A stretch of 64,000 nt of DNA from Streptomyces barringtoniae (GCF_020819595.1 NZ_JAJHNP010000014.1:124001-188000); one strand, 5' to 3'. Shown: positions 1 to 9,118, counted from the stretch's first letter. The notes: generated by a model from the sequence alone, not told the origin. Made by a program: numbers and translations.

Positions 1-1977
1 GGTGTCGATGTGCAGGTACAGGCTGAGGGTGGCCTTGCAGCCGGACGGGATCGTCACGGGCTGCGAGAGGGTGTCGGTGTGGGAGCTGCCGTAGCCATCA
101 AGCCATGCGTCCCATGTACCGCCGTGCGGGGGCTCGCCCTGTGAGCCGTACTGCCCGATGACGCCCGAGCTGGCGGACCATACCGTGTTGCCGGACTCGA
201 AGCCCGGGTTGCTGAGCTTTTGGCCGGTGCTGGTGCAGGTTCCGCCGCCTGCCGGGTTGATTGTCCAGGTGAATGTGGTGGAGCCGGTGGCGCCTGTGTC
301 GTCGGTGGCGGTGGCGGTGACGTGGTAGGTGCCGGCGGTGGTGGGTGTGCCGGAGATCAGGCCGGTGGTGGAGGCGATGGTCAGGCCGGGTGGCAGGCCG
401 GCCGCGCTGTAGGTGAGCTTGGCGGACGAGGAGGAGTCGGCCGCTGCGATCTGCAGGTTCACCGCGGTGCCGGCGGTGCCGTTCTGGTCGCCGGGGTTGG
501 TGACGGTGACGGTGTTGCCGCCTGGCTGGCCGCTGCCGATCGGCAGGCCGCCGGTCGGTGCGTACATCGCCACGTCGAAGGTGCTGTCGCTGGGGGAGTG
601 GGCGATGGGGATCACGGTGACGGCGTTGCCGCCGGACAGGACGGACGTGGATATGTAGTCGCCGAACATCCGGCCCTGTGTCGTGTTGGGTAGCCAGGCC
701 AGTGTCATGGGGCCGGCGAGCTGCGTGGGTGCCGCCCACGTGGCGCCGCCGTCGGTGGACGAGACGTAGCCTGCGTCGAGCTGGCAGGTGGTGTCCGTGC
801 AGGATGCGTTCGGGTAGTAGTAGTACGTCAGCCCGATGCGGGCGGTGTTGCCTGCGCTGCTGGGATCCACGCCGATGCCGGGCACGAAATGGTCGGCGGA
901 GCTGTTGGCGGCGTCGATCGGCACGCGGGCCGGCGAGCTCCACGAGGTGCCGTTCGTCGAGGTCGACATGATGATGTCGTTGTTGGTGCAGTTGGTGCGG
1001 AAGCGGCAGTCGGACCAGACCACGTAGACGCGGCCGGAGGCGTCGATCTCAGCGGACGGCAGGGGCCCCTCGCGCAGGCTGTCCAGCCGCGACATGTCGG
1101 CGGCGTCGTCCTCCAGACCGGCGACCGGGTGGTGCGAGACAGTGGCGATCTGCACGCTTGAGCCCCAACTGCTGCCGCCGTTGGTGGAGATGAACGCCCG
1201 TTCACTGTCCTCACTGCCGGAGGAGAACGGTACGACGACGGTGCCGTTGGGCTGCACGACCGGCTGGCCGCCGAGTCCGCTCGGGCTGTCGGCCGGGCTC
1301 GCTTGCGCGCCCCAGGTCGCGCCACCGTCGGTGGAGGTCTTCATGTGCTCGGCGTCGCCGGCGTTGGCGTCGTCGTATTCGGTGTAGCAGCGGCCGTAGT
1401 ACGGGCTGGACGGGTGGTTGTCGCAGACCGTCCAGTTCTTGTCATCGAAGGTGCCGGTGGAGACGGTGACCGGGGCGCCCCAGGTGTGGCCGCCGTCCGT
1501 GGAGCGGCTGACGTCGACATCGACGCTGTTGCCGGAGCGGATGCCCAGCCAGGAGACCATCCACACGCCGTCCTTGGCGTCGTATGCCACGGAGGCGTCA
1601 CTGGCGGCGGAGTACGAGCCGCCGGTGTTCGTGGTGGAGTTGGGCAGGAAGCCGTGCGTCCAGCTCTGTCCGTTGTCGGTGGAGGTCGCCCACCCGATGT
1701 TGGACGCCCCGCCGCCGGAGACCCTGCCGACCTGGAAGGCGGCGACGACGGTGCTGCCGAAGCTGTAGGTGTCCGGCTCGACTTCGGTGGCGTGCTGGGC
1801 CTGCGAGTCGGAGTACGGGTCACTGCTGACCTGCGCGAGAGAGGGAGCGGTGGCATGGGGGGCCACTAAGGCGGTCGCGGAGTCCGAGGGGCTGGCGAAG
1901 GCGGGCGCGGCGAACGCCATCGCCGCGGCCAGGACACCGATGAGCAGGGGGGTTCTTCCTCTTGCCGGTCTGGACAT
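1..1977 (-). CDS. Secreted BNR/sialidase-fold protein, C-terminus off window
   Basis: The reading frame starts at ATG 1977 and stays open to base 1, giving 659 codons without a stop. Residues 1-28 form a signal peptide (RPARGRTPLLIGVLAAAMAF then AAPAFA). The next 400 or so residues carry at least five Asp-box motifs (STDNGQSW, STDGGHTW, STDGGATW, STNGGSSW), the mark of a sialidase-type beta-propeller. A putative Ig-like domain follows (SAAGLPPGLTIASTTGLISG, typical of He_PIG domains). The end looks like a carbohydrate-binding or jelly-roll module (KLSNPGFESGNTVWSASSG). The protein is probably an extracellular glycan-acting or glycan-binding protein. True sialidase activity cannot be claimed, because no FRIP motif or catalytic triad was identified. 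The gene stands alone; the 740 bases upstream look non-coding. Confidence 0.85.
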   Translation of the reverse strand, partial: MSRPARGRTPLLIGVLAAAMAFAAPAFASPSDSATALVAPHATAPSLAQVSSDPYSDSQAQHATEVEPDTYSFGSTVVAAFQVGRVSGGGASNIGWATSTDNGQSWTHGFLPNSTTNTGGSYSAASDASVAYDAKDGVWMVSWLGIRSGNSVDVDVSRSTDGGHTWGAPVTVSTGTFDDKNWTVCDNHPSSPYYGRCYTEYDDANAGDAEHMKTSTDGGATWGAQASPADSPSGLGGQPVVQPNGTVVVPFSSGSEDSERAFISTNGGSSWGSSVQIATVSHHPVAGLEDDAADMSRLDSLREGPLPSAEIDASGRVYVVWSDCRFRTNCTNNDIIMSTSTNGTSWSSPARVPIDAANSSADHFVPGIGVDPSSAGNTARIGLTYYYYPNASCTDTTCQLDAGYVSSTDGGATWAAPTQLAGPMTLAWLPNTTQGRMFGDYISTSVLSGGNAVTVIPIAHSPSDSTFDVAMYAPTGGLPIGSGQPGGNTVTVTNPGDQNGTAGTAVNLQIAAADSSSSAKLTYSAAGLPPGLTIASTTGLISGTPTTAGTYHVTATATDDTGATGSTTFTWTINPAGGGTCTSTGQKLSNPGFESGNTVWSASSGVIGQYGSQGEPPHGGTWDAWLDGYGSSHTDTLSQPVTIPSGCKATLSLYLHIDT

Positions 1978-2714
1978 GTCTCTCCTGGCGGTTGGTGTGG
2001 GGCACCGGCGGCCGCTGACAGACGCGGCACAACCGGCAGGAAGGCGATACGGCGGGCTGGCGTCAGGTGGTGCAGGGGCTTTCGCGCAGTTGCACCACGG
2101 GCTGGACCATGCGCGTCGTGCTCGGGTCTGGCATGCGACGCAGCCACACCGCCATCGATCAACGCGGAGGCGCGCTCCAAGTGGCGGCAACGTTCAGCGG
2201 GTTGGTCGTCCTGATCGCGCCCATGGTCGGCGTCGCCAACTTGGCTCCTGCTTTCCCGCCGCTCCAAGTTGCTGGGCTGACTGTGGCCGCACGCGTGGTG
2301 AATGCGGTGATGAGGCGTCTTCGGCCTGGTGTGGAGCGTGACACTGAACATCCCTTCAGGCAGCCGGTGGTCGACCGGCGGTGGGGGTGAAGGACGTTCG
2401 CGCGAGGTGCACGCGTGTTCGCAAGCCGGAGTCTGGACCCGTACATGACAGCACGCAAGAGGGCGGCGACAAGTCCGCCAGCACCCCGCACCTCCCGAAC
2501 CCGGTCGAGGCCTCACGCAGCGCAGCCGGGCGAACGCCAGCCGAGGCAGCGACGCCGTTGTCCGCGCCACGGACACGGCCGCAGCCGTCTGTGTGCGGGT
2601 CCTCGGGCAACATGCGGCGTGCGGCCCCGTCATGGCGGCGTCTTGCGGCCCGGCTGGAGGCGACGGTTTGACCGGCTATTCCTGGCCGACCAGGGTGGCC
2701 TGCCAAGCTCCTGA
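1978..2714. other. No convincing gene
   Basis: About 740 bases upstream of the sialidase-fold gene. Several overlapping open frames exist on both strands, but none combines a ribosome site, actinobacterial codon bias and a recognisable product. Base composition is less GC-rich than the neighbouring genes. It may hold the sialidase-fold promoter plus decayed sequence. Confidence 0.4.
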
Positions 2715-2741
2715 GCGGCGCCCCTGACCTTCGGTCTCACC

Positions 2742-2882
2742 GTGATCTTCGGGGTCCTGCTCAAACAGGACCAGCTCAAGGCACTTGGAAGCCGGGCCTG
2801 GAGCGTTCAGGCGACGGCTGTAGCGCTTCTTCTCGCCGCCGTCCTCTACTTCGCGACGCTGATGCGTACGACTCACTCCTGA
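2742..2882 (+). CDS. Tail of a small membrane protein or truncated gene
   Basis: The frame opens after a stop at 2712 and ends at TGA 2880-2882. From GTG 2742 it encodes about 46 residues with a hydrophobic stretch (VQATAVALLLAAVLYFATLM), probably one membrane span. Its stop overlaps the ATG of the next ORF (TGATG), a sign of translational coupling. It may be the 3' end of a gene cut off on its left. No family was recognised. Confidence 0.35.
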   Translation: MIFGVLLKQDQLKALGSRAWSVQATAVALLLAAVLYFATLMRTTHS

Positions 2883-3220
2883 TGCCCGAGCGCTTCGGCG
2901 GCGAGCGACGCGGCGCAGGAGGAGAGCGCTCGCGTCGTCGCAGCTGGCGCGTGGCGCGACCGCCCAGTTCCGCAGCCTGGGTGCTGTATCAGAACATGAT
3001 GCGGATGTGGTGCTCTCTCTTCACCACAGCCACCGTTCTCACGACCTCGGGGATCGCGCTTCTCGGCTACGGCGCCCTCACCTTCCCTGCGCGGCTGGCA
3101 AACGTCCTCGTCCTGGGCCTGGGTGCTGTCGCGAGAGCTTGGACCTGGTGGTTTTGGCCGGACCGTCCCCTGCTGCTGGACGACTGTCTCGCCGGCACCG
3201 GTCTGGCCTTCGAGGCGTGA
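2882..3220 (+). CDS. Hypothetical membrane protein
   Basis: 112 residues, starting at an ATG that overlaps the preceding stop. The N-terminal 30 residues are basic. One or two hydrophobic stretches follow (VLTTSGIALLGYGALTFPA and LANVLVLGLGAVARAWTWW). Third-position GC is roughly 78 percent, lower than in the surest genes here. The coupling to the short ORF upstream is the best support that it is translated. No family was recognised, and it could be decayed. Confidence 0.4.
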   Translation: MPERFGGERRGAGGERSRRRSWRVARPPSSAAWVLYQNMMRMWCSLFTTATVLTTSGIALLGYGALTFPARLANVLVLGLGAVARAWTWWFWPDRPLLLDDCLAGTGLAFEA

Positions 3221-3306
3221 CCAGCATGGGAACATGCCACCCGAATGCGCGTTCGGCAACATCGCGTCGCCTGGATGAAGTTCCGCCTGACGAATCGAGT
3301 GAGCCC

Positions 3307-3774
3307 GTGAGTGACGATGTCCTCTCTGTCATTCCGACCGACCCGCACTGGCAGCCTGAGCAGGCCTCGGCTGAGCGTGCTGCGTCGATTGCGGAGGACC
3401 TGGCGCCCGGGCTCCCCGATGGCGTTGATGTGGAGATCGACGTCACCTGGCACGACACGCTCACCGTTGTCGACTGTGGTCAGAATCTGGAGAAGATCGG
3501 TTGTCCCCACTGCGGTGCGTCGATTGACACCGAGTGGTGGGCCGATCTGCTCGAAGCTCACTGCGAGGACGGCTTTGCAACCCTCGCCGTGGTGGTTCCC
3601 TGCTGCGGTGCCGCGACCTCGCTGGACGCGCTGGACTACGACTGGCCCTGTGCCTTTGCCCGCTTCGAGATCGCTATCTGGAACCCAGAGCGTGCCTGGT
3701 TCAGCGACGAGGAACTGACCGCCATTGGAGACGCCCTCGGACATCCGGTGCAACAAGTCAGGGCCCACATCTGA
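3307..3774 (+). CDS. Hypothetical protein with CPHC metal-ligand motif
   Basis: 155 residues. The GTG at 3307 is preferred (VSDDVLSVIPTDPHW, a start typical of a small streptomycete family) over an in-frame ATG at 3226. The central part has a CPHC pair followed by VVPCCGAATSL, suggesting a zinc-ribbon-like site, and a WNPERAWFSDEELTAIGDAL segment near the end. No enzyme signature is visible. Homologues are annotated only as hypothetical as far as I know. It stands alone in its operon. Confidence 0.75.
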   Translation: MSDDVLSVIPTDPHWQPEQASAERAASIAEDLAPGLPDGVDVEIDVTWHDTLTVVDCGQNLEKIGCPHCGASIDTEWWADLLEAHCEDGFATLAVVVPCCGAATSLDALDYDWPCAFARFEIAIWNPERAWFSDEELTAIGDALGHPVQQVRAHI

Positions 3775-3923
3775 CGCAGGTCAACCCACGAGGAATCCGA
3801 CATCACGAGTTCAGGTTCAGCAGTTGGCTGGAATTTCCCTCCAGCATAAGTCTCAGTCCGCCCCTACGCTTAGCAGCAAGTCGGGGGGCGCAGGGCTCTC
3901 CGATGTGTCCACACGGGGGGAAT

Positions 3924-4293
3924 GTGCGTATCAGCACCAAGCGCCGAGGTGCCAAACTGGCGGTCGTCGGCGCAATCGCCGCTTGCGGCTTGATCTTCTC
4001 CACGACCAACGCGTCAGCCGCTACAGGCGAAGTCACGACGGCCGACTGCGACGCCTGGATCATTAACGTGGGGGGGTCCACACTGGGGTGCCGCTGATCT
4101 CGACGGCCTCTCGAACTGCGAAGGGCGGCTGTGGCAGACCAATATCAACACCGGAGGGTGGACGAACACTGGCTGGGACGTCAGCCCCGGCGTGACCGCA
4201 ACCCTCTATCACGGTGATGGTGTCCACGAGCTTGAGATCGAGATCTACGACCCCAACACGGGTCAAGACGCCTGGGGGCCCATGGTCTACTGA
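3924..4293 (+). pseudogene. Small secreted protein, frameshifted in a G7 run
   Basis: GTG 3924 follows a strong ribosome site (ACGGGGGGAAT). The first frame gives a signal peptide (KLAVVGAIAACGLIFS, then TTNASAA) and stops at 4097 after 57 residues. The next frame continues smoothly (ADLDGLSNCEGRLWQTN ... AWGPMVY) to a TGA at 4291-4293. The two frames join if one G is removed from the seven-G run at 4070-4076, giving INVGGPHWGADLDG. This is therefore a frameshifted gene, a homopolymer sequencing error or, less likely, a slippage-controlled gene. The restored product is about 120 residues, exported, with no family recognised. Confidence 0.6.
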
Positions 4294-4390
4294 CCAGACA
4301 GGCCGTCACTTTGCCAACGGGGTGCCCCATGCATTGATTGGCAGCGAGGCATCCCTCGGCTGAGCGCTGCATACGGGTCATACGGGCGCT

Positions 4391-4481
4391 CGGGGAGTGA
4401 CCGGTGGTCACACCAGGCTGTAGAGCTGCTGAAACCTCATTCGGGATGAAGAGGCCGTGGGTTCAAATTCCGCGACCCCGA
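4391..4481 (+). other. Degenerate tRNA-like 3' end (possible attachment-site scar)
   Basis: Bases 4457-4473 read as a T-arm: stem GTGGG, loop TTCAAAT, stem TCCGC. They are followed by GACCCCGA, which can pair in five positions with CGGGG at 4391-4395 as an acceptor stem. No sound anticodon arm or D-arm lies between, so this is not a working tRNA. Actinobacterial integrative elements commonly insert in tRNA 3' ends, so a remnant is plausible in this mobile-rich window. Confidence 0.3.
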
Positions 4482-4884
4482 ACGAGTAATAGCAGGAAGG
4501 ACCCTGTTGGATAGGGCGCTTTCATGAGCGGGGCGGCCCGAGGTGTGATCAAAAGAACCAGGAGTGCCGCTGACCCGGGACGAGAGGGCCATCGCCTCGA
4601 TCGCCACGGTTGGACCGGCCTTTTTCCATAACCAGCTGGTCACGACCGTGTGAGCCAGGTCAGCCGGACGTGGTGGTAACCCACCCGGCGCTCTGCATCC
4701 TCCGCCAAGTCTGCCGGGTGCCGGGCCTTCCATCTCGTCGTAGTCCGGTAGGCGGTGGCCCGATGAGCAGGTGAGCACAGTGGCCAGCACGTTGGCCGCA
4801 TAACCTCGCGGAGTGGTGAACCAGGTCGCAGGTGACGGCTTGCTCGATGCCGGCCGGCTGGTCGTTCGGCCGGGGACGACGCAG

Positions 4885-4910
4885 AAGGAGCCCGCTGTTG
4901 CGGGCCCCTT
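4885..4910 (+). terminator. Intrinsic terminator-like hairpin
   Basis: Stem GCCCGC (4890-4895), loop TGTT, stem GCGGGC (4900-4905). The stem is extended outward by AAGG/CCTT and followed by CTTCTT. It lies about 120 bases before the broken Lrp-type gene. Confidence 0.55.
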
Positions 4911-5033
4911 CTTCTGGTACAGGCTTGGCGGCCGCGGCGCGTAACCAGAATGCGCCGCCGAGCCCGGCATGCGATGGCGTAGTGAGTGCCTGTACGGCGC
5001 CGCAGTGCAGGATTGTTCGACGATACGGCCGTT

Positions 5034-5454
5034 ATGCTGCATTTCATGCCACGCCCTGTACGACCGTATCGACCGGGCGATCCTGGACCACCTCACGCGC
5101 CACGGACGCACCCCCAACGTCGACGGCTACCGGGCCGATCTGTACCGCGAGCGCCTCGACCTCGGGCTGACGGTGTTCCTCTCCCTCGAAGTCGAGCACT
5201 ACCGCACCACCTGCCAGTTGGGCGAAGAGGCACTGAAGGCGATCGACCACGTGGTCGCCTGCCATGTGGTCTCTGGCGACGCCGATTTCTTCGTTGAGCT
5301 CGCCGTGCCGGACCGGCGCACCTTCGAAAAGGTGCTCACCGGCCCGATCCTGGCCATCGGTCCCGTTCGCGACGCCCGCAGCACCTTCTGCATTCGCACC
5401 GTCATCGACCGCGGCCCGCTACCCCTCATTTCCCGGTCCGCCCCGCGTGCATGA
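5034..5454 (+). pseudogene. Lrp/AsnC-family regulator, broken
   Basis: The readable part (LYDRIDRAILDHLTRHGRTP, then GYRADL ... GLTVFLSLEVEHYRTT) is the family pattern: the first helix of the DNA-binding domain followed by the RAM effector domain (ADFFVELAVPDRRTFEKVL). About 30 residues that should hold the recognition helix are missing between NVD and GYRADL. The likely start ATG 5034 (MLHFMPRP) is in a different frame from YDRID. There are thus one frameshift and one internal deletion, and the product cannot bind DNA normally. The target pathway is unknown. Confidence 0.75.
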
Positions 5455-5584
5455 TCGGACGACACAGCTTCACCTGCTTGGGGAACACCGCGATTCCCCG
5501 GCCCGAAGATGGGGCAGCAAGCTGAGCACCGGAGTGGCTTCCCAATGGAGAAGCCAAGCTGTGTCGCGCGACGGATTTCCGTGA

Positions 5585-6037
5585 TCAGTCGAACCAGACC
5601 ACGAGTCGCACGTGTTCTGGTCCATGCAAGTCGGCAAGTGTCCGCATCACATCCCAGACCGGCGCCCATTGGGTCCCCGGCCCGGCGACCGTGCTGCGGC
5701 TGCGCGTGCCGGACCGATCGGTCTCGTCCCAGTTGGCAGCTGCCAACTCGGCCCAGTTGATCCACGTCGTTCCGTGTGCGTCCTGTGGCGCGCCCCACGC
5801 GTTGAACGCGGCCCGCAGCCCGTCCGAGGCGTCGTCCGGCAGGCCACGGTCTTCGGTCAGCGGCTGGAATCCGAAGGAGTTACGGACGCCGAAGAGGCAG
5901 GCGAGTGCGTCATAGGCGTTGCCGGTGTTGAGGAGGAAGAGGTCCATGGCGGCGTGCCAAACCGCGTCCTCGTCGTCCTCGCCCCAGATTTGGGCCAGAG
6001 GTCTGCACTCGATCATCCCGCTCACATCGGTGGACAT
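5585..6037 (-). CDS. Conserved hypothetical protein
   Basis: 150 residues from ATG 6037 (MSTDVSGMIECRPLAQIWG). It is acidic and compact, ending in WDVMRTLADLHGPEHVRLVV plus WFD, a C-terminus I associate with a streptomycete hypothetical family. The longer open frame to 6271 is rejected because the added N-terminus has no homology-like character. No catalytic motif or membrane segment is seen. It lies between the Lrp and IS256 remnants but appears intact. Confidence 0.75.
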   Translation of the reverse strand: MSTDVSGMIECRPLAQIWGEDDEDAVWHAAMDLFLLNTGNAYDALACLFGVRNSFGFQPLTEDRGLPDDASDGLRAAFNAWGAPQDAHGTTWINWAELAAANWDETDRSGTRSRSTVAGPGTQWAPVWDVMRTLADLHGPEHVRLVVWFD

Positions 6038-6137
6038 GTCGGCAGTCTGCCGAGAAGGGACAAGGCTCGTCGCCTCGATTTCGACGCAGAACCCAACCGG
6101 TGGGCTGGGGTGACTTCGTACAGGCGCCGGTCCCGAA

Positions 6138-6320
6138 TCAGGCCCACAGTACGCGTAGGCGGCGACCGTCGCCGTCCCGCTCGTCGACCAACTCGGTAGC
6201 GCAGCTGTTGACTTCGGCTTCCAGCCCCGTGGCCAGCATCCGCCGGGCGCCCTCGAGGACGATCGCGTCAATCAGGGAGCCGGTTGGTGTGGAACCGTCA
6301 GCATTGACTACCGTGAGCAC
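6138..6320 (-). pseudogene. IS256-family transposase N-terminal fragment
   Basis: GTG 6320 gives VLTVVNADGSTPTGSLIDAI, then VLEGARRMLATGLEAEVN, the conserved N-terminus of Mutator-type (IS256) transposases. The frame stops after 60 codons, whereas a full transposase has roughly 400. The catalytic DDE region is absent, so this is a scar and not an active element. Confidence 0.8.
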
Positions 6321-6684
6321 AGGCGTGGCTTCCCGACCGACGCGCCGACGTCGGCCACTGGATGATCGCCACAGGATCATTCGGGAAGGTAGGCCCTTCG
6401 CGTTGCCTCGCCGACACCGATCCACAGGTCTTGAGCATTGCTCCACCATCAGGCGACGACAGAAACACTCATAGGCTTACCAACCGTCTCTCATACGGTC
6501 GCTCCCGCCGCTCCCGCAGCCTTGCGCCGGGCCTCCTTGCCCGGCAGAAATGGAAGCGCCGTTCCTGCGGCAACGGGGCTCACGGCCGCAGGGGCTTGCC
6601 GGGTGCGGTGCGAGTCTGGTTGGGTACCACCGCCCCAGACACACATGGGGCGTGCCGGGCAGGGTGGGGAGCGGAGCAAACAGC

Positions 6685-7512
6685 GTGCACACGACGGTAC
6701 GGCAGGACGGCCCGTGGCCCTTGCCCGACGGGCTGGCGGAGGCGATTCGTGGCACTGCTGAGGAGATCGCCGCGCTGGTGCGCGGCGCGAGTGACACGGC
6801 GCTTGCCGTGCCGGGGTCAAAATGGACCGTCGGCGAGGCCGCGGCCCACTTGGCCATAGCCAACGAACTGATGGCCGACCTGGCAGCCGGACGGGAGCGC
6901 CCCTACGGCGACGGAACGCCCCAAAGCCTGGCCGAGGCCAACGCACAGTCCCTCGCCGTCTTCGCAGAACGTCGGGCGGAGCCACTCGCGACGATGATCG
7001 AGGAGCAGGCCGAGGCGTTCCTGGACGCTGTCTCGCGCTCTGCGGCCCCCGGCCCCGAACCAGCCACACCCCTGGGCACGATGAACCGGTCCGTTCTGGC
7101 GTCGTATCTGCTCACGCACATGCTCGGCCATGGATACGACCTGGCCCGCGCCCTGAAACGCCCGCACATGGTCGACCGGGCACGGGTGGGGCTGTGCATG
7201 CCGTTCATGCTCTCGGTCATGTCGCGTGTCGCGGACCCGTCAGCCACGGCCGGGCTCGCGGCCCGTTACCGGATCCGGCTCCGCGGGGGCGAGACATTCG
7301 GCGTGGCCCTGGCCGACGGTGCCGTGCAGGTCACCCCGGGCGCGATGCGACACCGCGCGGACTGCACCATCCTGCTCGACCCCGTCGCCTTCCTGCTCAT
7401 CGCGCTCGGCCGGCTGAATCCCTGGCGTGCCATCGCCCAAGGGCAGATCCTCGCCTGGGGCCCCCGGCCCTGGCTGGCCCCCCGCTTCCCGACCCTGTTC
7501 ATCGCACCCTGA
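6685..7512 (+). CDS. Maleylpyruvate isomerase-family (mycothiol-dependent type) enzyme
   Basis: 275 residues from GTG 6685, preceded by GGTGGGGAGCGG. The N-terminal half is a DinB/MDMPI_N helical bundle (SKWTVGEAAAHLAIANELM and LLTHMLGHGYDLARAL, with conserved metal-ligand-type histidines). The C-terminal half resembles an SCP2-like domain (YRIRLRGGETFGVALADGAV). The family includes mycothiol-dependent maleylpyruvate isomerase, but most members have no known substrate, so only family membership is claimed. It is transcribed alone, convergent with the MerR gene, and leads a short intact block. Confidence 0.8.
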   Translation: MHTTVRQDGPWPLPDGLAEAIRGTAEEIAALVRGASDTALAVPGSKWTVGEAAAHLAIANELMADLAAGRERPYGDGTPQSLAEANAQSLAVFAERRAEPLATMIEEQAEAFLDAVSRSAAPGPEPATPLGTMNRSVLASYLLTHMLGHGYDLARALKRPHMVDRARVGLCMPFMLSVMSRVADPSATAGLAARYRIRLRGGETFGVALADGAVQVTPGAMRHRADCTILLDPVAFLLIALGRLNPWRAIAQGQILAWGPRPWLAPRFPTLFIAP

Positions 7513-7556
7513 CCCAGCTGACAGGACGGACGCCGTGCGTTCGGGGGTATGGCCGG

Positions 7557-7916
7557 TCAGGCGTCCCGGGCCGTGCGGATGACCTCGTCCAGGGTCTCCC
7601 GGGAGCGGCGCAGATCGGCGATCATGCGGTCGATCCGGTCGCGCTCGGCGGTCAGGTCCTGCACCAGACGCGGGGTGGCGATCGCGGAGGGCCCGCCGTC
7701 CCGGTCGCGCATGCAGGGCAGCAGCTGCCGGATCTTCTCGCTGTGCAGCCCGGCCGCGTACAGCTCCTGGATGCGGATGACCCGGTCGACGGCCGTCTCC
7801 GGGTAGTCGCGGTGGCCGCCGGGGGTGCGCTCGGCGGCGAGCAGCCCCTGGGTCTCGTAGTAGCGCAGCGACCGCTCGCTCACGCCGGTGCGCCGGGCCA
7901 GTTCGCCGATCCGCAT
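7557..7916 (-). CDS. MerR-family transcriptional regulator
   Basis: 119 residues from ATG 7916 (MRIGELARRTGVSERSLRYY). The winged-helix MerR domain covers residues 1-70 (YETQGLLAAERTPGGHRDYP), followed by a dimerisation helix. The chosen start drops an upstream extension that would run into the promoter. It is divergent from the Old Yellow Enzyme gene, 62 bases apart, and an inverted repeat lies between them. MerR proteins next to OYE reductases usually sense electrophiles or oxidative stress. The inducer cannot be read here; the effector region has few cysteines (QLLPCMRDRDG has one). Confidence 0.88.
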   Translation of the reverse strand: MRIGELARRTGVSERSLRYYETQGLLAAERTPGGHRDYPETAVDRVIRIQELYAAGLHSEKIRQLLPCMRDRDGGPSAIATPRLVQDLTAERDRIDRMIADLRRSRETLDEVIRTARDA

Positions 7917-7939
7917 GTACGCCTCCGCCAGCAAGAGGG

Positions 7940-7963
7940 CTTGAACCTCACATCAGTGTCAAG
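7940..7963. promoter_or_regulatory. MerR-type operator between the MerR and OYE genes
   Basis: Inverted repeat CTTGA (7940-7944), 14 bases, TCAAG (7959-7963), in the 62-base divergent gap. TTGAAC at 7941 can act as a -35 box for the OYE gene, and the opposite strand offers TTGACA. Long-spaced dyads of this kind are the usual MerR site. Confidence 0.55.
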
Positions 7964-7978
7964 TTCTACCGTGCCGAC

Positions 7979-9118
7979 ATGACGCGGACAACTGACTTCC
8001 TCGCCCCCGCCCGGCTCGGCCGGCTCGCCCTCCCCAACCACCTCGTGATGGCCCCGCTGACCCGGAACCGCGCGGAGGCCGACGGCACCCCGACGGACCT
8101 GATGGTCACCCACTACGCACAGCGCGCCTCGGCCGGACTGATCATCGCCGAGGGCTCGACGCCCAACCCGGCCGGACAGACGTACCCGGACATCACCGCG
8201 ATCCACACCGACCGGCACGCGGCCGGCTGGCGGCGGGTCACCGACGCGGTGCGGGCGGCCAGCGGGCGGATGTTCCTGCAGCTCCAGCACGGGGGCCGAG
8301 TCAGCCACCCGGCGACCACCGGCCTCACGCCCCTCGCACCCTCACCCGTCCCACTGCCGGAGACGATCTTCACACCGCAGGGCCACCGGCAGGCCGCCGT
8401 CCCGCGCGCGATGACGACGGACGACATCCGGGCCACGATCGTCGACTTCGCCGCCGCCGCACGCCGGGCCATCGTCGCGGGCTTCGAGGGCGTGGAGGTG
8501 CACTCGGCCAACGGGATGCTGCTGCACCAGTTCCTCGCGGACAACACCAACCGCCGCACCGACGGCTACGGCGGCTCGGTCGAGCGGCGGGTGCGGTTCG
8601 CGGCGGAGGTGACCGAGGCGGTGGTCGACGCGATCGGCGCGGACCGGGTGGGCATCCGCATCTCCCCCGCGAGCACGGTCAACGGCGTCCTGGAGGAGGA
8701 CACCGACGGCCTCTACGCCACGCTCCTGGACCGCCTGAAGGGGCTGGACCTCGCCTATCTGCACCTGGTGCGGTCCGACCCGGCCACCGGCTGGTACCGG
8801 CGGATCCGCGCCGACTGGCCCCGCGTCCTGATCGGTAACCCCGACCTGACCGACCTGTCCACGCAAGCCGTCACCCGGGCCGCGCGGGAGATGCTGGCGG
8901 CCGGCGCCGACCTGGTGGCGCTCGGCCGACCCTTCCTCGCCAACCCGGACCTGGTCACCCGGCTGCGCCTGGGCGCACCGCTCAACCCGGTCCGGGACCG
9001 GTACTTCATGTACGTGGGCGGGGTCGCCGGCTACAACGACTACCCCGCCCTGGCGGATCAGGCGGGGCCGCCGTCCGGCGACTCGATGGTGGCGTTGGAC
9101 GGGACACGGGTCGCCTGA
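7979..9118 (+). CDS. Old Yellow Enzyme-type alkene reductase (NemA-like)
   Basis: 379 residues, an FMN-dependent TIM-barrel ene-reductase that would reduce activated C=C bonds using NAD(P)H. Diagnostic segments in order: LPNHLVMAPLTRNRA near the N-terminus, FLQLQHGGRVS, the substrate pair in GVEVHSANGMLLHQFLADNTN (His and Asn), RRTDGYGGSVERR, and the phosphate-binding GADLVALGRPFLANPDLV near the end. Length matches the family. ATG 7979 sits 62 bases from the MerR start, and the MerR protein probably controls it. The gene appears intact. Confidence 0.92.
   Translation: MTRTTDFLAPARLGRLALPNHLVMAPLTRNRAEADGTPTDLMVTHYAQRASAGLIIAEGSTPNPAGQTYPDITAIHTDRHAAGWRRVTDAVRAASGRMFLQLQHGGRVSHPATTGLTPLAPSPVPLPETIFTPQGHRQAAVPRAMTTDDIRATIVDFAAAARRAIVAGFEGVEVHSANGMLLHQFLADNTNRRTDGYGGSVERRVRFAAEVTEAVVDAIGADRVGIRISPASTVNGVLEEDTDGLYATLLDRLKGLDLAYLHLVRSDPATGWYRRIRADWPRVLIGNPDLTDLSTQAVTRAAREMLAAGADLVALGRPFLANPDLVTRLRLGAPLNPVRDRYFMYVGGVAGYNDYPALADQAGPPSGDSMVALDGTRVA

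Noticed and set aside
220..1829. Several long plus-strand open frames across the first 1.9 kb
   Set aside because: They are antisense shadows of the sialidase-fold gene, which is open on the minus strand with a signal peptide and Asp boxes.
4391..4481. A functional tRNA gene
   Set aside because: T-arm present but no valid D-arm or anticodon arm, and two acceptor mismatches.
4437..5117. 226-residue minus-strand frame near the tRNA-like scar
   Set aside because: No family, poor codon bias, and it overlaps the terminator and the Lrp remnant.
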